Assembly (NCBI GenBank): GCA_943371425.1
Contig: CALRUR010000015.1
Location: 1-64,000, forward strand
DNA length: 64,000 nt
Source of the DNA: CAJBVG01 sp943371425
GTDB lineage: Bacteria; Bacteroidota; Bacteroidia; Sphingobacteriales; Sphingobacteriaceae
Direction: 5' to 3'
Shown: positions 32,167 to 40,538 of the stretch, in pieces
Layout of the letters: each line of letters begins with the position of its first letter
Numbering within the stretch: position 1 is the stretch's first letter
The notes under the pieces: model-generated
What the model was told of the DNA's origin: nothing
The model's database searches: none
What the model saw: the letters and a program-made list of their open reading frames with translations, nothing else
Program-made: the position numbers and the translations under genes

Positions 32167-32610
32167 TTATTTTTTCAAGTTGATGGTGTATTCTGATATT
32201 AATAAACCACTTCCTGTATCTGTTGTATCTAACTCAGTTAAAGTAAAAGTTGATAGTGTTAAAGTAATTTTATTATACACTGTTGTATCATTACCATTTA
32301 CATCATCAAACTGAACAGTAGTAACTTTACCATTAACATAAGTGTATTCTAAAGTATCAATATCACCGTCTAAATTTACGATTAATGAATTTGGTGCTTT
32401 AAATTCCATTATAGAAAAACCAGCAGGAAATTTAAGTGTATCATTACGTAAAATAGTACTGCCTAACTTAGTTCTTGTAATTTGTGATTCACCTTGCCAA
32501 GTACCTATTTCTGTTGGAACTGGAGCAGGAGTTTCTTCGTCATCAGAACAAGCAACAACTACCGTAGCTAATCCGATTACCATTAATGATTTAAATAATA
32601 AATTTTTCAT
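32167..32610 (-). CDS. Small lipocalin-like lipoprotein
   Basis: A 147-residue protein with a lipoprotein signal peptide (lipobox VVAC, Cys21) and an acidic linker (SDDEETPAPVPTEIG). The mature part starts IGTWQGESQITRTKLG and continues with strands TLEYTYVNGKVTTV and YNKITLTLSTFTLTELDTT. 'GtW.g' followed by alternating strands is the pattern of the Bacteroidota lipocalin-like domain. The ligand is unknown. It stands alone, converging on lysS and divergent from ung. The -7-like sequence TATATTCG upstream differs from the consensus at one position. Confidence 0.75.
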   Translation of the reverse strand: MKNLLFKSLMVIGLATVVVACSDDEETPAPVPTEIGTWQGESQITRTKLGSTILRNDTLKFPAGFSIMEFKAPNSLIVNLDGDIDTLEYTYVNGKVTTVQFDDVNGNDTTVYNKITLTLSTFTLTELDTTDTGSGLLISEYTINLKK

Positions 32611-32685
32611 TTGCTTAAATTGTGTTTTAGTTTTTAAATTGTATGCGAATATAGTATATATTAAATAATTATTAAGAAATTGAAC

Positions 32686-33363
32686 ATGTTAGAAGAACTT
32701 AAGAATTGCATTGGATTGTCTGAGCATCTCAAAAACGAGGTTTATTCGGAATATATGCATCAATTAAAATTTTTTCTGCAAAACGAAATTCAAAAAGGAA
32801 AAGCCATTTACCCGCCCACAGATCTTATTTTTAATGCTTTTAAACTCATTCCTTATACAGACTATAAAGTGGTAATAATAGGCCAGGATCCATACCACGG
32901 GTTTTTACAAGCAAATGGCCTAGCATTTTCTGTACAAGCCAATCAAAAAATACCACCCTCACTTAAAAATATATTTAAAGAATTGAAGAATGATGTTGGG
33001 ATGGAGGCTCCATTAAATGGCGATTTAAGTGCTTGGGCTAAGCAAGGAGTATTACTAATGAACTCGGTTTTAACCGTTGAACATGGCTTACCTGGCTCAC
33101 ATCAAAAAAAAGGTTGGGAAAAGTTTACTGATACAATAATTAAAAACTTAAGCGAAGATTTAACGGGTATTGTGTTTATGCTTTGGGGCAATTATGCGAA
33201 ATCAAAAAAGCCCCTTATTAATAGTCATAAACATTTAATTTTAGAAGCAAATCATCCATCGCCCTTATCAGCAAGTAGAGGCTTTTTTAATTGTAAGCAT
33301 TTTTCTAAAACAAATAGTTACTTAATGGGACATGGTAAAACTCCCATTAATTGGAACCTGTAA
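32686..33363 (+). CDS. ung: Uracil-DNA glycosylase
   Basis: A 225-residue family 1 UDG that excises uracil from DNA as the first step of base-excision repair. Motif 1 is VVIIGQDPYHG, where the Asp activates water; the adjoining LAFSVQ is also typical. The middle has GVLLMNSVLTVE, and the C-terminus carries the DNA-intercalation loop NHPSPLSASRGFF with the catalytic His. I begin at ATG 32686, because two codons earlier is only a TTG. Length is normal for Ung. Its stop codon directly abuts the stop of the convergent Lrp gene, with no spacer at all. Confidence 0.97.
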   Translation: MLEELKNCIGLSEHLKNEVYSEYMHQLKFFLQNEIQKGKAIYPPTDLIFNAFKLIPYTDYKVVIIGQDPYHGFLQANGLAFSVQANQKIPPSLKNIFKELKNDVGMEAPLNGDLSAWAKQGVLLMNSVLTVEHGLPGSHQKKGWEKFTDTIIKNLSEDLTGIVFMLWGNYAKSKKPLINSHKHLILEANHPSPLSASRGFFNCKHFSKTNSYLMGHGKTPINWNL

Positions 33364-33831
33364 TTAATAATTTAAGGGCACCGAATGTAATTGTTTTACA
33401 GAGTTCAACACCATCAAGGTTTGCACACTAGAAATTTCTTGTATTTTACTAATCTTATCAGTAATAAACTTCTCGAAACTTCTAATATCATTTACCATTA
33501 TTTTCATTAAGAAGTCTGCTGAGCCAGTAATTTGGTGGCATTCAACAATTTCATCTAAACTCATAATTTGTTTAATGAATGATTTTATAGCGTCTGCTTT
33601 TTGAAAGTTAATGGAAACCTGAACAAATGATTTAATTGTTAAGCCTAACAATTCTTCGTTTACCATGGCATGGTAACTTTTAATTAATCCTGTTTGTTCT
33701 AATTTTCGTACTCGTTCTAGAGTGGGGGCAGGCGACAATCCAATATCCATAGATAACTGAATATTAGTTATTCGTCCGTTTTCTTGTAAGATTTTTAAAA
33801 TCTTAAAGTCGGTTTTGTCTAATCCATTCAT
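33364..33831 (-). CDS. Lrp/AsnC family transcriptional regulator
   Basis: A 155-residue protein. Residues about 5-60 are a winged helix-turn-helix: DKTDFKILKILQENGRITNIQLSMDIGLSPAPTLERVRKLEQTGLIK. This opening is nearly diagnostic of Lrp/AsnC, and I note it as its submotifs ILQENGRITN and GLSPAPTLERV. About 70-145 form the RAM ligand-binding domain (FVQVSINF and later VECHQITGSADFLMKI, where 'GxxD' contacts the amino acid). It probably responds to an amino acid; the target is not evident from neighbours. It is preceded by its own -7 element (33852-33859) and divergent from the DtxR-type regulator. Confidence 0.92.
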   Translation of the reverse strand: MNGLDKTDFKILKILQENGRITNIQLSMDIGLSPAPTLERVRKLEQTGLIKSYHAMVNEELLGLTIKSFVQVSINFQKADAIKSFIKQIMSLDEIVECHQITGSADFLMKIMVNDIRSFEKFITDKISKIQEISSVQTLMVLNSVKQLHSVPLNY

Positions 33832-33851
33832 TTTTATAGGGAGATAAAAAA

Positions 33852-33859
33852 CAAAATTA
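33852..33859 (-). promoter_or_regulatory. Probable -7 element of the Lrp gene
   Basis: Minus strand TAATTTTG matches TAnnTTTG, 21 nt upstream of the start codon. No TTG lies at the preferred spacing. Confidence 0.45.
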
Positions 33860-33964
33860 CAAATTTTCTCAAATTATGAATGTATCTTTTTTAATACGCT
33901 CATAATTAAGCTTTTTAGGAACCAATTATTTTCGTATTTTAGACGAGTCAAAAAATATATTTAG

Positions 33965-34627
33965 ATGAAAAATTCGTATACAGAGGAAAATTACCTTAAA
34001 GCGATCTATAAATTACAAGAAAAGCAGGATTCGGAGGTTAGCACAAACGAAATCTCTAAAGAAATGAATACCAAGGCCGCTTCTGTAACCGATATGTTAA
34101 AACGATTATCAGAAAAATCGCTCATTAACTACCAAAAGTACCAAGGGGTAAGTTTAACAGACGCTGGTACAAAAGTGGCAGTAAATATTATACGTAAGCA
34201 CAGATTATGGGAAACATTTTTAGTGAATAAGTTGAAATTTAAGTGGGACGAGGTGCACGACATTGCAGAGCAAATGGAACACATAGAATCGGATGAATTG
34301 GTAGAAAAGTTAAACGATTATTTAGGTGCACCGCAATACGACCCTCATGGCGACCCCATACCAAGTAAAAAAGGTGTGTTTACGAATAAGAAAATGGAAA
34401 TTTTGTACGATATGCCAATAGGTTTTATAGGTAACATTTCTGGAGTAAGTGAACACAGTCCTACATTTTTAAAACATTTAGAGAAAATTGGGGTCGGCTT
34501 AGGAGTATTGGTAACCGTTGAAGATAAGAACGATTACGATAATTCTTTTTGGATACGTATTGAAAAACAAGAGCCATTATTTATAAGTAAAGAAGTTGCA
34601 AAAAACCTATTAGTATTTAATAAATAA
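33965..34627 (+). CDS. DtxR/MntR family metal-dependent repressor
   Basis: A 220-residue regulator. Residues about 1-65 are the winged helix (YTEENYLKAIYKLQ; EISKEMNTKAASVTDMLKRLSEK, close to the DtxR recognition helix). About 66-140 are the metal-binding dimerisation domain: IIRKHRLWETFLVNKLKFKWDEVHDIAEQMEHIESDELVEKL, with His and Glu ligands, then HGDPIPS, also a standard DtxR element. The C-terminal 75 residues form an SH3-like FeoA domain. It probably senses Mn(II) or Fe(II) and represses the downstream Nramp gene, which starts one base after its stop. The metal cannot be decided from sequence. Upstream lies TATTTTCG (33927-33934), one base off the -7 consensus. Confidence 0.9.
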   Translation: MKNSYTEENYLKAIYKLQEKQDSEVSTNEISKEMNTKAASVTDMLKRLSEKSLINYQKYQGVSLTDAGTKVAVNIIRKHRLWETFLVNKLKFKWDEVHDIAEQMEHIESDELVEKLNDYLGAPQYDPHGDPIPSKKGVFTNKKMEILYDMPIGFIGNISGVSEHSPTFLKHLEKIGVGLGVLVTVEDKNDYDNSFWIRIEKQEPLFISKEVAKNLLVFNK

Positions 34628-34628
34628 A

Positions 34629-36497
34629 ATGCAAGAAGAATCGTTGAGCGAAGTACACAGAAGTGTACAAATACCAGAAGGAAAAAACAAATGGAAAAAG
34701 TTTTTCGCATTTGTTGGGCCAGCCTATTTAGTTAGCGTTGGGTACATGGATCCGGGTAATTGGGCAACAGACATTGCGGGTGGTAGTATGTTTGGTTATC
34801 AATTATTATGGGTATTGTTAATGTCGAACTTAATGGCGCTATTACTACAAAGTTTAAGTGCTCGTTTAGGCATTGTAAGAGGCTTAGATTTAGCACAAGC
34901 CTCTCGTAAAATTTATCCATCGTGGGTAAACATTCCTTTGTATGTATTGGCGGAGTTAGCCATTGCAGCATGCGACCTAGCAGAAATAATAGGCATGGCC
35001 ATAGGTTTGCAATTATTATTTGGCATCCCTTTACTTTTTGGTATTTGCATAACTGTTTTTGATACTTTGCTTTTATTATTTTTGATGAATAGAGGTATTA
35101 AAATTCTAGAACGATTTATCATCTCTTTAATATTTGTAATAGGTGTTTCCTTTTTGATGGAGCTTTTTATTTCTCAGCCCAACATATCTGAAGTAGTAAC
35201 AGGCTTTATTCCTACCAAATTAGATGGCAGTGCATTGTATATAGCCATTGGTATTATTGGCGCCACGGTGATGCCACATAATTTGTATTTGCACTCCTCA
35301 TTAGTACAAACACGTTCTATTAATAAAACATATAGTGGCATTAAAGATGCGTTAAAATATAATTTTATAGACAGTACCATTGCGTTGAATTTGGCCTTTT
35401 TTGTAAACGCCTCTATATTAATATTAGCAGCCACTGCATTTTATAAAAACGGATTATTTCAAGTAGCAGAAATACAAGATGCACACCGATTATTATCGGA
35501 TATATTCGGAAATTTAGCACCAACTTTATTTGCAATTGCCTTAATATGTGCGGGGCAAAGTTCTACAATTACAGGCACTTTGGCAGGGCAAATAGTAATG
35601 GAGGGTTATTTGAATTTAAGAATTAGACCTTGGTTACGACGATTAATTACACGCCTAATTGCAGTTACGCCGGCATTTGTAACCATCTTATATTTTGGTG
35701 AAGAAAAGTTGGGAGCATTGTTAATACTAAGTCAGGTAGTACTAAGTTTACAACTTGGTTTTGCAATAATTCCATTAATACATTTTACTTCAGATAAAAA
35801 ACAGATGGAGAAATTTGTGATTAAAAATTGGTTGAAAATTTTAGCATGGATTAGCGCCATCATCATCATCAGTTTAAATATAAAATTAGTATATGAGTAT
35901 ATAACTGATTGGATACAAACGGCAGAAAGCACATGGGTAATTTATTATTTAGTATTACCAATAATTGCCTTTTTTGCATTCCTGTTGAGCTACATAATTT
36001 TGCAACCATGGATTAGTAAAAACATGCGACCATTGGTTTTACCACATGCTGGTTTTAATAGGTTCGAAATTAATTTGCCAAAGCAAGCAGAACGAATTTT
36101 AATACCAATAGATTTTAGTTCTTTTGATAAAATTGCCATTAATCAGGCCTTGCAAATAGGAGGGAACACCGCAACCTATATATTGGTGCATGTGGTGGAA
36201 ACTGTTGCTGCACGGTATTCTGGCAAGCAATCCGACGATCAGGAAACTCGAACAGATAAAGAGGAATTGGAATTATTTGTAACGGAATTGAAGAAAAATA
36301 ATTTCAATACAGAATCTATAATTGGATACGGAAACCCTGCAAAAGCAATTGCCGATATTGCAAGTACCGAACAGGTAGATTTAATTGTAATGGCAGCGCA
36401 TGGGCATAGGGGTATTAAAGATTTATTGCTAGGTTCTACTTTAGACACTTTACGCCACCGTGTGAAGATTCCGGTGTTAATAGCAAGAGAAAAGTAA
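34629..36497 (+). CDS. mntH: Nramp divalent metal transporter fused to a universal stress (UspA) domain
   Basis: A 622-residue fusion. Residues about 25-450 are an Nramp transporter with about eleven membrane helices: the metal site in helix 1 is VGYMDPGNWATD and in helix 6 VMPHNLYLHSS, together giving the Asp, Asn and His/Met ligands for Mn(II) or Fe(II). Residues about 478-622 are a cytosolic Usp domain: RILIPIDFSSFDKIAINQAL at its start and AAHGHRGIKDLLLGSTLDTL, where G-H-R-G and G-S are the ATP-loop elements. It probably imports Mn(II) with protons, and the Usp domain may couple transport to nucleotide status. It is co-transcribed with the DtxR-type repressor. The Nramp-Usp fusion is known in Bacteroidota but little studied. 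Confidence 0.93.
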   Translation: MQEESLSEVHRSVQIPEGKNKWKKFFAFVGPAYLVSVGYMDPGNWATDIAGGSMFGYQLLWVLLMSNLMALLLQSLSARLGIVRGLDLAQASRKIYPSWVNIPLYVLAELAIAACDLAEIIGMAIGLQLLFGIPLLFGICITVFDTLLLLFLMNRGIKILERFIISLIFVIGVSFLMELFISQPNISEVVTGFIPTKLDGSALYIAIGIIGATVMPHNLYLHSSLVQTRSINKTYSGIKDALKYNFIDSTIALNLAFFVNASILILAATAFYKNGLFQVAEIQDAHRLLSDIFGNLAPTLFAIALICAGQSSTITGTLAGQIVMEGYLNLRIRPWLRRLITRLIAVTPAFVTILYFGEEKLGALLILSQVVLSLQLGFAIIPLIHFTSDKKQMEKFVIKNWLKILAWISAIIIISLNIKLVYEYITDWIQTAESTWVIYYLVLPIIAFFAFLLSYIILQPWISKNMRPLVLPHAGFNRFEINLPKQAERILIPIDFSSFDKIAINQALQIGGNTATYILVHVVETVAARYSGKQSDDQETRTDKEELELFVTELKKNNFNTESIIGYGNPAKAIADIASTEQVDLIVMAAHGHRGIKDLLLGSTLDTLRHRVKIPVLIAREK

Positions 36498-36498
36498 A

Positions 36499-36585
36499 TC
36501 GAACTGGCGAACTGGCGAATTAACGAGGGTGCAACTTAGCTTCGTTTCGATAATTCGATAATTCGACAATTCGAAATTTCGATCA
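36499..36585. repeat. Two octamer arrays between mntH and smpB
   Basis: First array: TCGAACTG, GCGAACTG, GCGAATTA, ACGAGGGT (36499-36530). Second: TTCGATAA, TTCGATAA, TTCGACAA, TTCGAAAT, TTCGATCA (36546-36585). Phase is exact. The stop codon of smpB (36583-36585) is the last three bases of the final unit. The arrays fill the convergent gap. Confidence 0.85.
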
Positions 36586-37029
36586 CCGAATCGTTCTACC
36601 GAGTTCAACCTTTGCATCTCGTTCTTTGAGTGCATCACGTTTATCGTGCAGTTTTTTACCTTGGGCAAGGGCTATTTCCATTTTTGCAAATCCTCGATCG
36701 GTAAAGAAAATTTGTAAGGGTACAATGGTGGTACCTTTGTCTTGCGATTTTTGTTGAAGCTTACGTAATTCTTTTTTATTAAGTAATAATTTGCGATTAC
36801 GTTTAGGTTCGTGGTTGTAAAATGAACCCATGCTGTATTCGGAGATGTGAATGTTAAAAGCAAATAGTTCATTGCCTACAAAAGTGCAGAAGCCATCGCT
36901 TAAGTTAGCTTTGCCAGCACGTATTGATTTTATTTCGGTACCGAGCAGTTCAATTCCAGCAACATATTTATCTAAAATATGATATTCGAAGTAGGCCTTC
37001 TTATTTTTTATGCTAATGTTTTCTGCCAT
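36583..37029 (-). CDS. smpB: SsrA-binding protein SmpB
   Basis: A 148-residue OB-fold protein that binds tmRNA and carries it to stalled ribosomes. Visible are KKAYFEYHILDKYVAGIELLGTEIKSIRAGKANLSDGFC (the family core, with 'GtEvKSlR.gkanl.d'), YNHEPKRNRKLLLNKKELRKL, and TIVPLQIFFTDRGFAKMEIALAQGKKLHDKRDALKERD, with KxxxDKR at the start of the C-terminal tail. I start at ATG 37029 (MAENISIKNK); a frame to 37047 adds six unlikely residues. The tail ends slightly early (GRTIR), directly at an octamer array. Its partner ssrA is at 16760-17150. The -7 element lies so close that the mRNA may be leaderless. Confidence 0.96.
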   Translation of the reverse strand: MAENISIKNKKAYFEYHILDKYVAGIELLGTEIKSIRAGKANLSDGFCTFVGNELFAFNIHISEYSMGSFYNHEPKRNRKLLLNKKELRKLQQKSQDKGTTIVPLQIFFTDRGFAKMEIALAQGKKLHDKRDALKERDAKVELGRTIR

Positions 37030-37036
37030 GGGGCTG

Positions 37037-37044
37037 CAAATATA
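37037..37044 (-). promoter_or_regulatory. Probable -7 element of smpB, implying an almost leaderless mRNA
   Basis: Minus strand TATATTTG matches TAnnTTTG exactly and ends only 7 nt before the smpB ATG. If the transcription start is 4-6 nt past the element, the 5' leader would be 1-4 nt. Confidence 0.5.
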
Positions 37045-37053
37045 CAAAATAAA

Positions 37054-37083
37054 AAAACCTTCTGGGTTTTGCCAGAAGGTTTT
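37054..37083 (-). terminator. Intrinsic terminator of the lipoprotein/barrel operon
   Basis: The 12-bp stem AAAACCTTCTGG / CCAGAAGGTTTT, with a 6-nt loop, is followed on the minus strand by TTTTTTATTTTG. It lies 25 nt after the stop of the 289-residue lipoprotein gene and just ahead of the smpB promoter. Confidence 0.88.
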
Positions 37084-37108
37084 ATCTAAAGAATACCGAT
37101 TGGTATTT

Positions 37109-37978
37109 TTATTGGCAAAGTAGATTTCCGCTACCTTTTACTTTTTTACCTAAATCCAGTTCACCATCTTGGTCGAATGCTAATTCTGCCATATCAATTG
37201 CAGAGAAAGCGTAAGAACCAGAAGATGCATTTAAACTACCTTTAGTTGATACATAAATTAATGCATCTTCAAAGTTTTCTAAAGAACCATCTTGTTTAAG
37301 TTTAGAAAAATCAATTACTTCAATAATTCCAAATTTACCAGTAGGAATTTCTTCTCCTAATAAATCTAAATCAAGTTTATAACTTCCAGATGAACCATCG
37401 CCAACTGTAATCATAAACACCATATAGTCTAAGCGAGCGTTTTCTGGATCGGTAAATTCTCCTGCAATTCCAATTACTAAATTGAAATCATCTCCTTCAA
37501 AACCCGATATTTCTCCAAACATTTCTGCTGCATCTGCACAAAAAATATAATCTAAGTTTATACTCTTTCCATCAACAGTCATGCTACCACCACCAGCAGA
37601 TAAGGTACCTTTTAACTCAAAAGAGTTGGTAGGTTCACCAGAGCTGTAAGTGTTTGAGCCTTCACCATTAGAGAAATTACTTGAACCTTGATCGTTTGCA
37701 AATGAAGTAGAGCTATTGTCGCCAGAGAAATTAACTACTTTATCTCCAGAACTAAAGCTAACTCCGCCACCATCACTAGTGATGCTTGTAGCACCGTTAG
37801 CTGTTTTGAAGTTATACTTTAAACTTTTAACTTTTTTTAATACTTGCTCTTGAGCAGTTTCATTTGATTTAGCGGTAACGCCATCAAAATCTTGCTTAGA
37901 ACAAGATGATAAGGTAAAAGTTAAAAATGCAAATGCCCCAACCAGGAGCATTTGCATAAAGCTTTTATTTGCTTTCAT
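37109..37978 (-). CDS. Lipoprotein with 9-residue repeats, unknown function
   Basis: A 289-residue protein from the ATG at 37978; the frame to 38005 would overlap the barrel gene and place nine residues before the signal peptide. The lipobox is LSSC (Cys26). From residue 57 to 120 a hydrophobic residue recurs exactly every nine positions (F57, I66, F75, F84, F93, F102, Y111, F120) in a Ser/Gly/Asn/Asp-rich stretch, the pattern of a short beta-solenoid or fibrous repeat. The remainder is a beta-rich domain without recognisable family. It is co-transcribed with the upstream outer-membrane barrel gene (14-nt gap) and ends at a strong terminator. The pair may form a surface complex. Confidence 0.78.
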   Translation of the reverse strand: MKANKSFMQMLLVGAFAFLTFTLSSCSKQDFDGVTAKSNETAQEQVLKKVKSLKYNFKTANGATSITSDGGGVSFSSGDKVVNFSGDNSSTSFANDQGSSNFSNGEGSNTYSSGEPTNSFELKGTLSAGGGSMTVDGKSINLDYIFCADAAEMFGEISGFEGDDFNLVIGIAGEFTDPENARLDYMVFMITVGDGSSGSYKLDLDLLGEEIPTGKFGIIEVIDFSKLKQDGSLENFEDALIYVSTKGSLNASSGSYAFSAIDMAELAFDQDGELDLGKKVKGSGNLLCQ

Positions 37979-37992
37979 ATTTTTTTTGTTTG

Positions 37993-38664
37993 TTAGAATG
38001 CCCAACCTAAACGGAATGCACCGTTGAAGTTTGGACCGAAGTTAAAAGTACTTCCTGGTTTTTGATCATCAATAGATGGAGCTCCAGAAACACTTGATTC
38101 AGTTTTAATAGTAGCTGAGTTTACTAATTGTAAACCGTAACCAACTTCTACTCCCATGTAAATTTTGTTTGTAATGTAATAATCAGCACCAGCTACAACG
38201 TTAGCACCTAATCTGAAAAATCCATTTGTACCTTTAGTAGTTAATTCTTCTACTTGGTTAACTGTTGCACCTTCAAATTCTGAAACATCTGTTGACGATT
38301 GGAAACCGATGTCTAAAACAGCTCCCATGTAAGGTGATAATCTGTTTGTACCAGCCATGTGTTTCTCAATACCTGGTTGTAAGCTAATTCCTAATACAGA
38401 TGCTTTGTCGTATAATTCAACCGAACCATCGGCAGTTGTACCTGTTCTAGTTTTTGAGCTTGCGTAGTTGATGTTCAAGCCTAATCTGTAAGCAGTAGTT
38501 GCATCGTTAAACATTCTTAGTTTAATACCATTGATGCTTATTGGAGCTCCGCCTAATGGTGCGAAGTTTACTTCCAAGGTCTTCTGACCAGCTTCAGGTT
38601 TGAATTGTGCAGATGCAAAAGTAGCTACTCCTGCAAACACTGCGATTAACATTAATTTTTTCAT
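37993..38664 (-). CDS. Outer-membrane beta-barrel protein
   Basis: A 223-residue protein with a signal peptide (MKKLMLIAVFAGVATFASAQ, cleavage after residue 20). The mature part is a run of amphipathic strands (TLEVNFAPLGGAPISINGIKLRMF; AYRLGLNINYASS; SPYMGAVLDIGFQSS; KIYMGVEVGYGLQLV) and ends in FNGAFRLGWAF. That terminal Phe is the usual targeting signal of barrels. It probably has 8-10 strands, like small OmpW/OprF-like barrels of Bacteroidota. Its own -7 element (38709-38716) lies 44 nt upstream. The lipoprotein gene follows by 14 nt. Confidence 0.85.
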   Translation of the reverse strand: MKKLMLIAVFAGVATFASAQFKPEAGQKTLEVNFAPLGGAPISINGIKLRMFNDATTAYRLGLNINYASSKTRTGTTADGSVELYDKASVLGISLQPGIEKHMAGTNRLSPYMGAVLDIGFQSSTDVSEFEGATVNQVEELTTKGTNGFFRLGANVVAGADYYITNKIYMGVEVGYGLQLVNSATIKTESSVSGAPSIDDQKPGSTFNFGPNFNGAFRLGWAF

Positions 38665-38708
38665 ACTTTTTTTTAGTTTTAAGTTTAATGTAATAAAAAA
38701 TTGTAAAC

Positions 38709-38716
38709 CAAATCTA
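38709..38716 (-). promoter_or_regulatory. Probable -7 element of the barrel/lipoprotein operon
   Basis: Minus strand TAGATTTG matches TAnnTTTG exactly, 44 nt before the barrel gene start codon. It is the same octamer as in front of the DUF1573 gene. No spaced TTG was found. Confidence 0.45.
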
Positions 38717-38856
38717 AAGAATTTTATAATTGCTTTTATCGCTAACGAGCTTCCATGGCTTTGTATTTATTAACATCTGTTGGTAACTTATGAACATATG
38801 TTAATTGTAAAAAGTGCTTTAACGAATATCTAAATTGAGTTTTTATACTCTATTAA

Positions 38857-39534
38857 CTACCAAGCTTGCTCACCAATCATCGGTACAAAACGAAATGAAT
38901 CGAGCACTTCAGTATGAAATTCAGTTTGGTTAATGCGCTCTACTAAATTCATTTTTTGTTGTTTTTCATTGCCCACCGGAATTACCATTCTGCCCCCAAT
39001 TTTTAATTGAGCCAGTAATGTATTTGGGATGCTTGGTGAACCAGCAGTACAAATAATCTTATCAAAAGGAGCAAAGGCGGGGATGCCTTTAGAACCATCA
39101 CCATAAAAATACTTAGGTTTATAAGAAAGGGAGTTTAAGAGTTTCTTTGTTTTATCAAAAAGTTCTTTTTGGCGTTCAATTGTGTATACTTCTGCCCCTA
39201 ACTCTAATAAAATGGAAGTTTGGTAGCCCGAACCGGTACCAATTTCTAACACTTTATCATTCTCCTTAATGTCTAATAATTCTGTTTGATAGGCAACTGT
39301 ATGAGGGTGGGAGATGGTTTGCCCAGCACCGATCTGAAAGGCCTTGTCTTCATAGGCATGATCCCAGAAATCTTTGTGAAAGAAAAAGTGCCTTGGCACC
39401 ATCATCATACATTCTAAAACCTTTTCATTACTGATCCCTCTTTTTTTTAAGTGCTCTACTAAAATTTTTCGTTCACCCTTATGTTTGTAAGTATCAGTAA
39501 ATTGATCAGAAATTTCTTTAATCTTCATTTGCAT
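38857..39534 (-). CDS. pcm: Protein-L-isoaspartate O-methyltransferase
   Basis: A 225-residue SAM-dependent methyltransferase that repairs isoaspartyl residues in aged proteins. Family marks are VPRHFF, then GAGQTISHPHTVAYQTELL (post-I substrate motif), VLEIGTGSGYQTSIL (SAM-binding motif I), VYTIERQ (acidic residue contacting ribose), GDGSKGIPAFAPFDKIICTAGSPSIP and GGRMVIPVG. All are in the usual order and spacing. A Met two codons later (39528) is an equally possible start. The gene stands alone between two other transcription units; no partner is evident. Confidence 0.95.
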   Translation of the reverse strand: MQMKIKEISDQFTDTYKHKGERKILVEHLKKRGISNEKVLECMMMVPRHFFFHKDFWDHAYEDKAFQIGAGQTISHPHTVAYQTELLDIKENDKVLEIGTGSGYQTSILLELGAEVYTIERQKELFDKTKKLLNSLSYKPKYFYGDGSKGIPAFAPFDKIICTAGSPSIPNTLLAQLKIGGRMVIPVGNEKQQKMNLVERINQTEFHTEVLDSFRFVPMIGEQAW

Positions 39535-39617
39535 CTTTATACTAGCTTTTCGCTTTTATCGTTTAACCCTTAAGTTTTCAGTGGAATTCCTTATTTTCGG
39601 ACAATTTTAATTCATAC

Positions 39618-40538
39618 ATGAAACAATTTTTACTAAGCACCACCCATTTTTTTACCTTCATATTTGTAATCTTAGCATTTACATCTTGCGAAATTATAAA
39701 TCCTCGCGAAGATATCCCATTCTATTTGAGAATAGATTCTGTTAGTTTTATAGATTCTTCTAAAATACCTGCAGTTGCCACCAAACCTGGGGTACATACT
39801 ATAAAAGATGCATGGGTTTATGTGGATGGAATTTACATTGGTACCTATGAAGTACCAGTAAGCATTCCTGTATATGCAGCGGCCGGCGCCCATAATATTA
39901 GTGTTTCTTCAGGAATTTTAGTGAGTGCACAAAATGGAGATCGTAGAATTTATCCTTTCTATACTACTTATAATACAAACATCATTGCAGTATTGGGTGA
40001 AACCAATATTCTAAATGTAAAAACTTCCTACGACCCTCTATCTGTAAAATTTCCATCAGAAGCCGTTAGCCAGTTCCCTGAAGAATTTGAAGGGGTAGGG
40101 ACTATTTTTAAAACTACTTTAAATTCTGATGTAGATACCATTATTAGAACCGATAATCCTAATTTAGTTTTTGATGGAAACTTTTCTATGTTAATGGAAT
40201 TAGATGCAACTAAAGATTTTATGGAGTTTGAAACAGAAAAAGCATACTCTCTGCCAAATAATTCTCGTCCGGTTTATTTAGAAGTAAATTACAGAACTGA
40301 TGTTAATTTAAATATTGGTTTGTATGTAATTAATAACAATGGAACAGAAGTTACAGAGTCTAGTGTAATTACAATGCTCCCAACTAATAATGAATGGAAA
40401 AAGTTGTACTTAAACCTTACTAAAACAGTTTCAAGTTTTACAAACTCGAAGTACAAAGTATATTTTAAAGCAGCTCACAATAGTGGTAACGCAACCTCTC
40501 AGGTGTTAATAGATAACTTTAGAGTGATGTATAAATGA
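39618..40538 (+). CDS. Lipoprotein of unknown function coupled to a sugar transferase
   Basis: A 306-residue protein with a lipoprotein signal peptide (lipobox FTSC, Cys25). Residues about 40-150 look like an Ig-like domain (FYLRIDSVSFIDSS; AWVYVDGIYIGTYEVPVSIPVY, a PEGA-like strand turn). About 165-306 resemble a carbohydrate-binding jelly roll (YLEVNYRTDVNLNIGLYVIN; WKKLYLNLTKTVSSF; ASQ-type ending VLIDNFRVMYK, as in CBM-like domains). The stop overlaps the start of the polyprenyl sugar transferase gene by 4 nt (ATGA), so the two are translationally coupled. A role in surface polysaccharide binding or export is reasonable inference. TATTTTCG at 39592-39599 may be the -7 element. Confidence 0.78.
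   Translation: MKQFLLSTTHFFTFIFVILAFTSCEIINPREDIPFYLRIDSVSFIDSSKIPAVATKPGVHTIKDAWVYVDGIYIGTYEVPVSIPVYAAAGAHNISVSSGILVSAQNGDRRIYPFYTTYNTNIIAVLGETNILNVKTSYDPLSVKFPSEAVSQFPEEFEGVGTIFKTTLNSDVDTIIRTDNPNLVFDGNFSMLMELDATKDFMEFETEKAYSLPNNSRPVYLEVNYRTDVNLNIGLYVINNNGTEVTESSVITMLPTNNEWKKLYLNLTKTVSSFTNSKYKVYFKAAHNSGNATSQVLIDNFRVMYK

Noticed and set aside
33900..33964. Manganese riboswitch in front of the DtxR-mntH operon
   Set aside because: The leader is short and A+T-rich, and I do not see the conserved loops of the yybP-ykoY motif.
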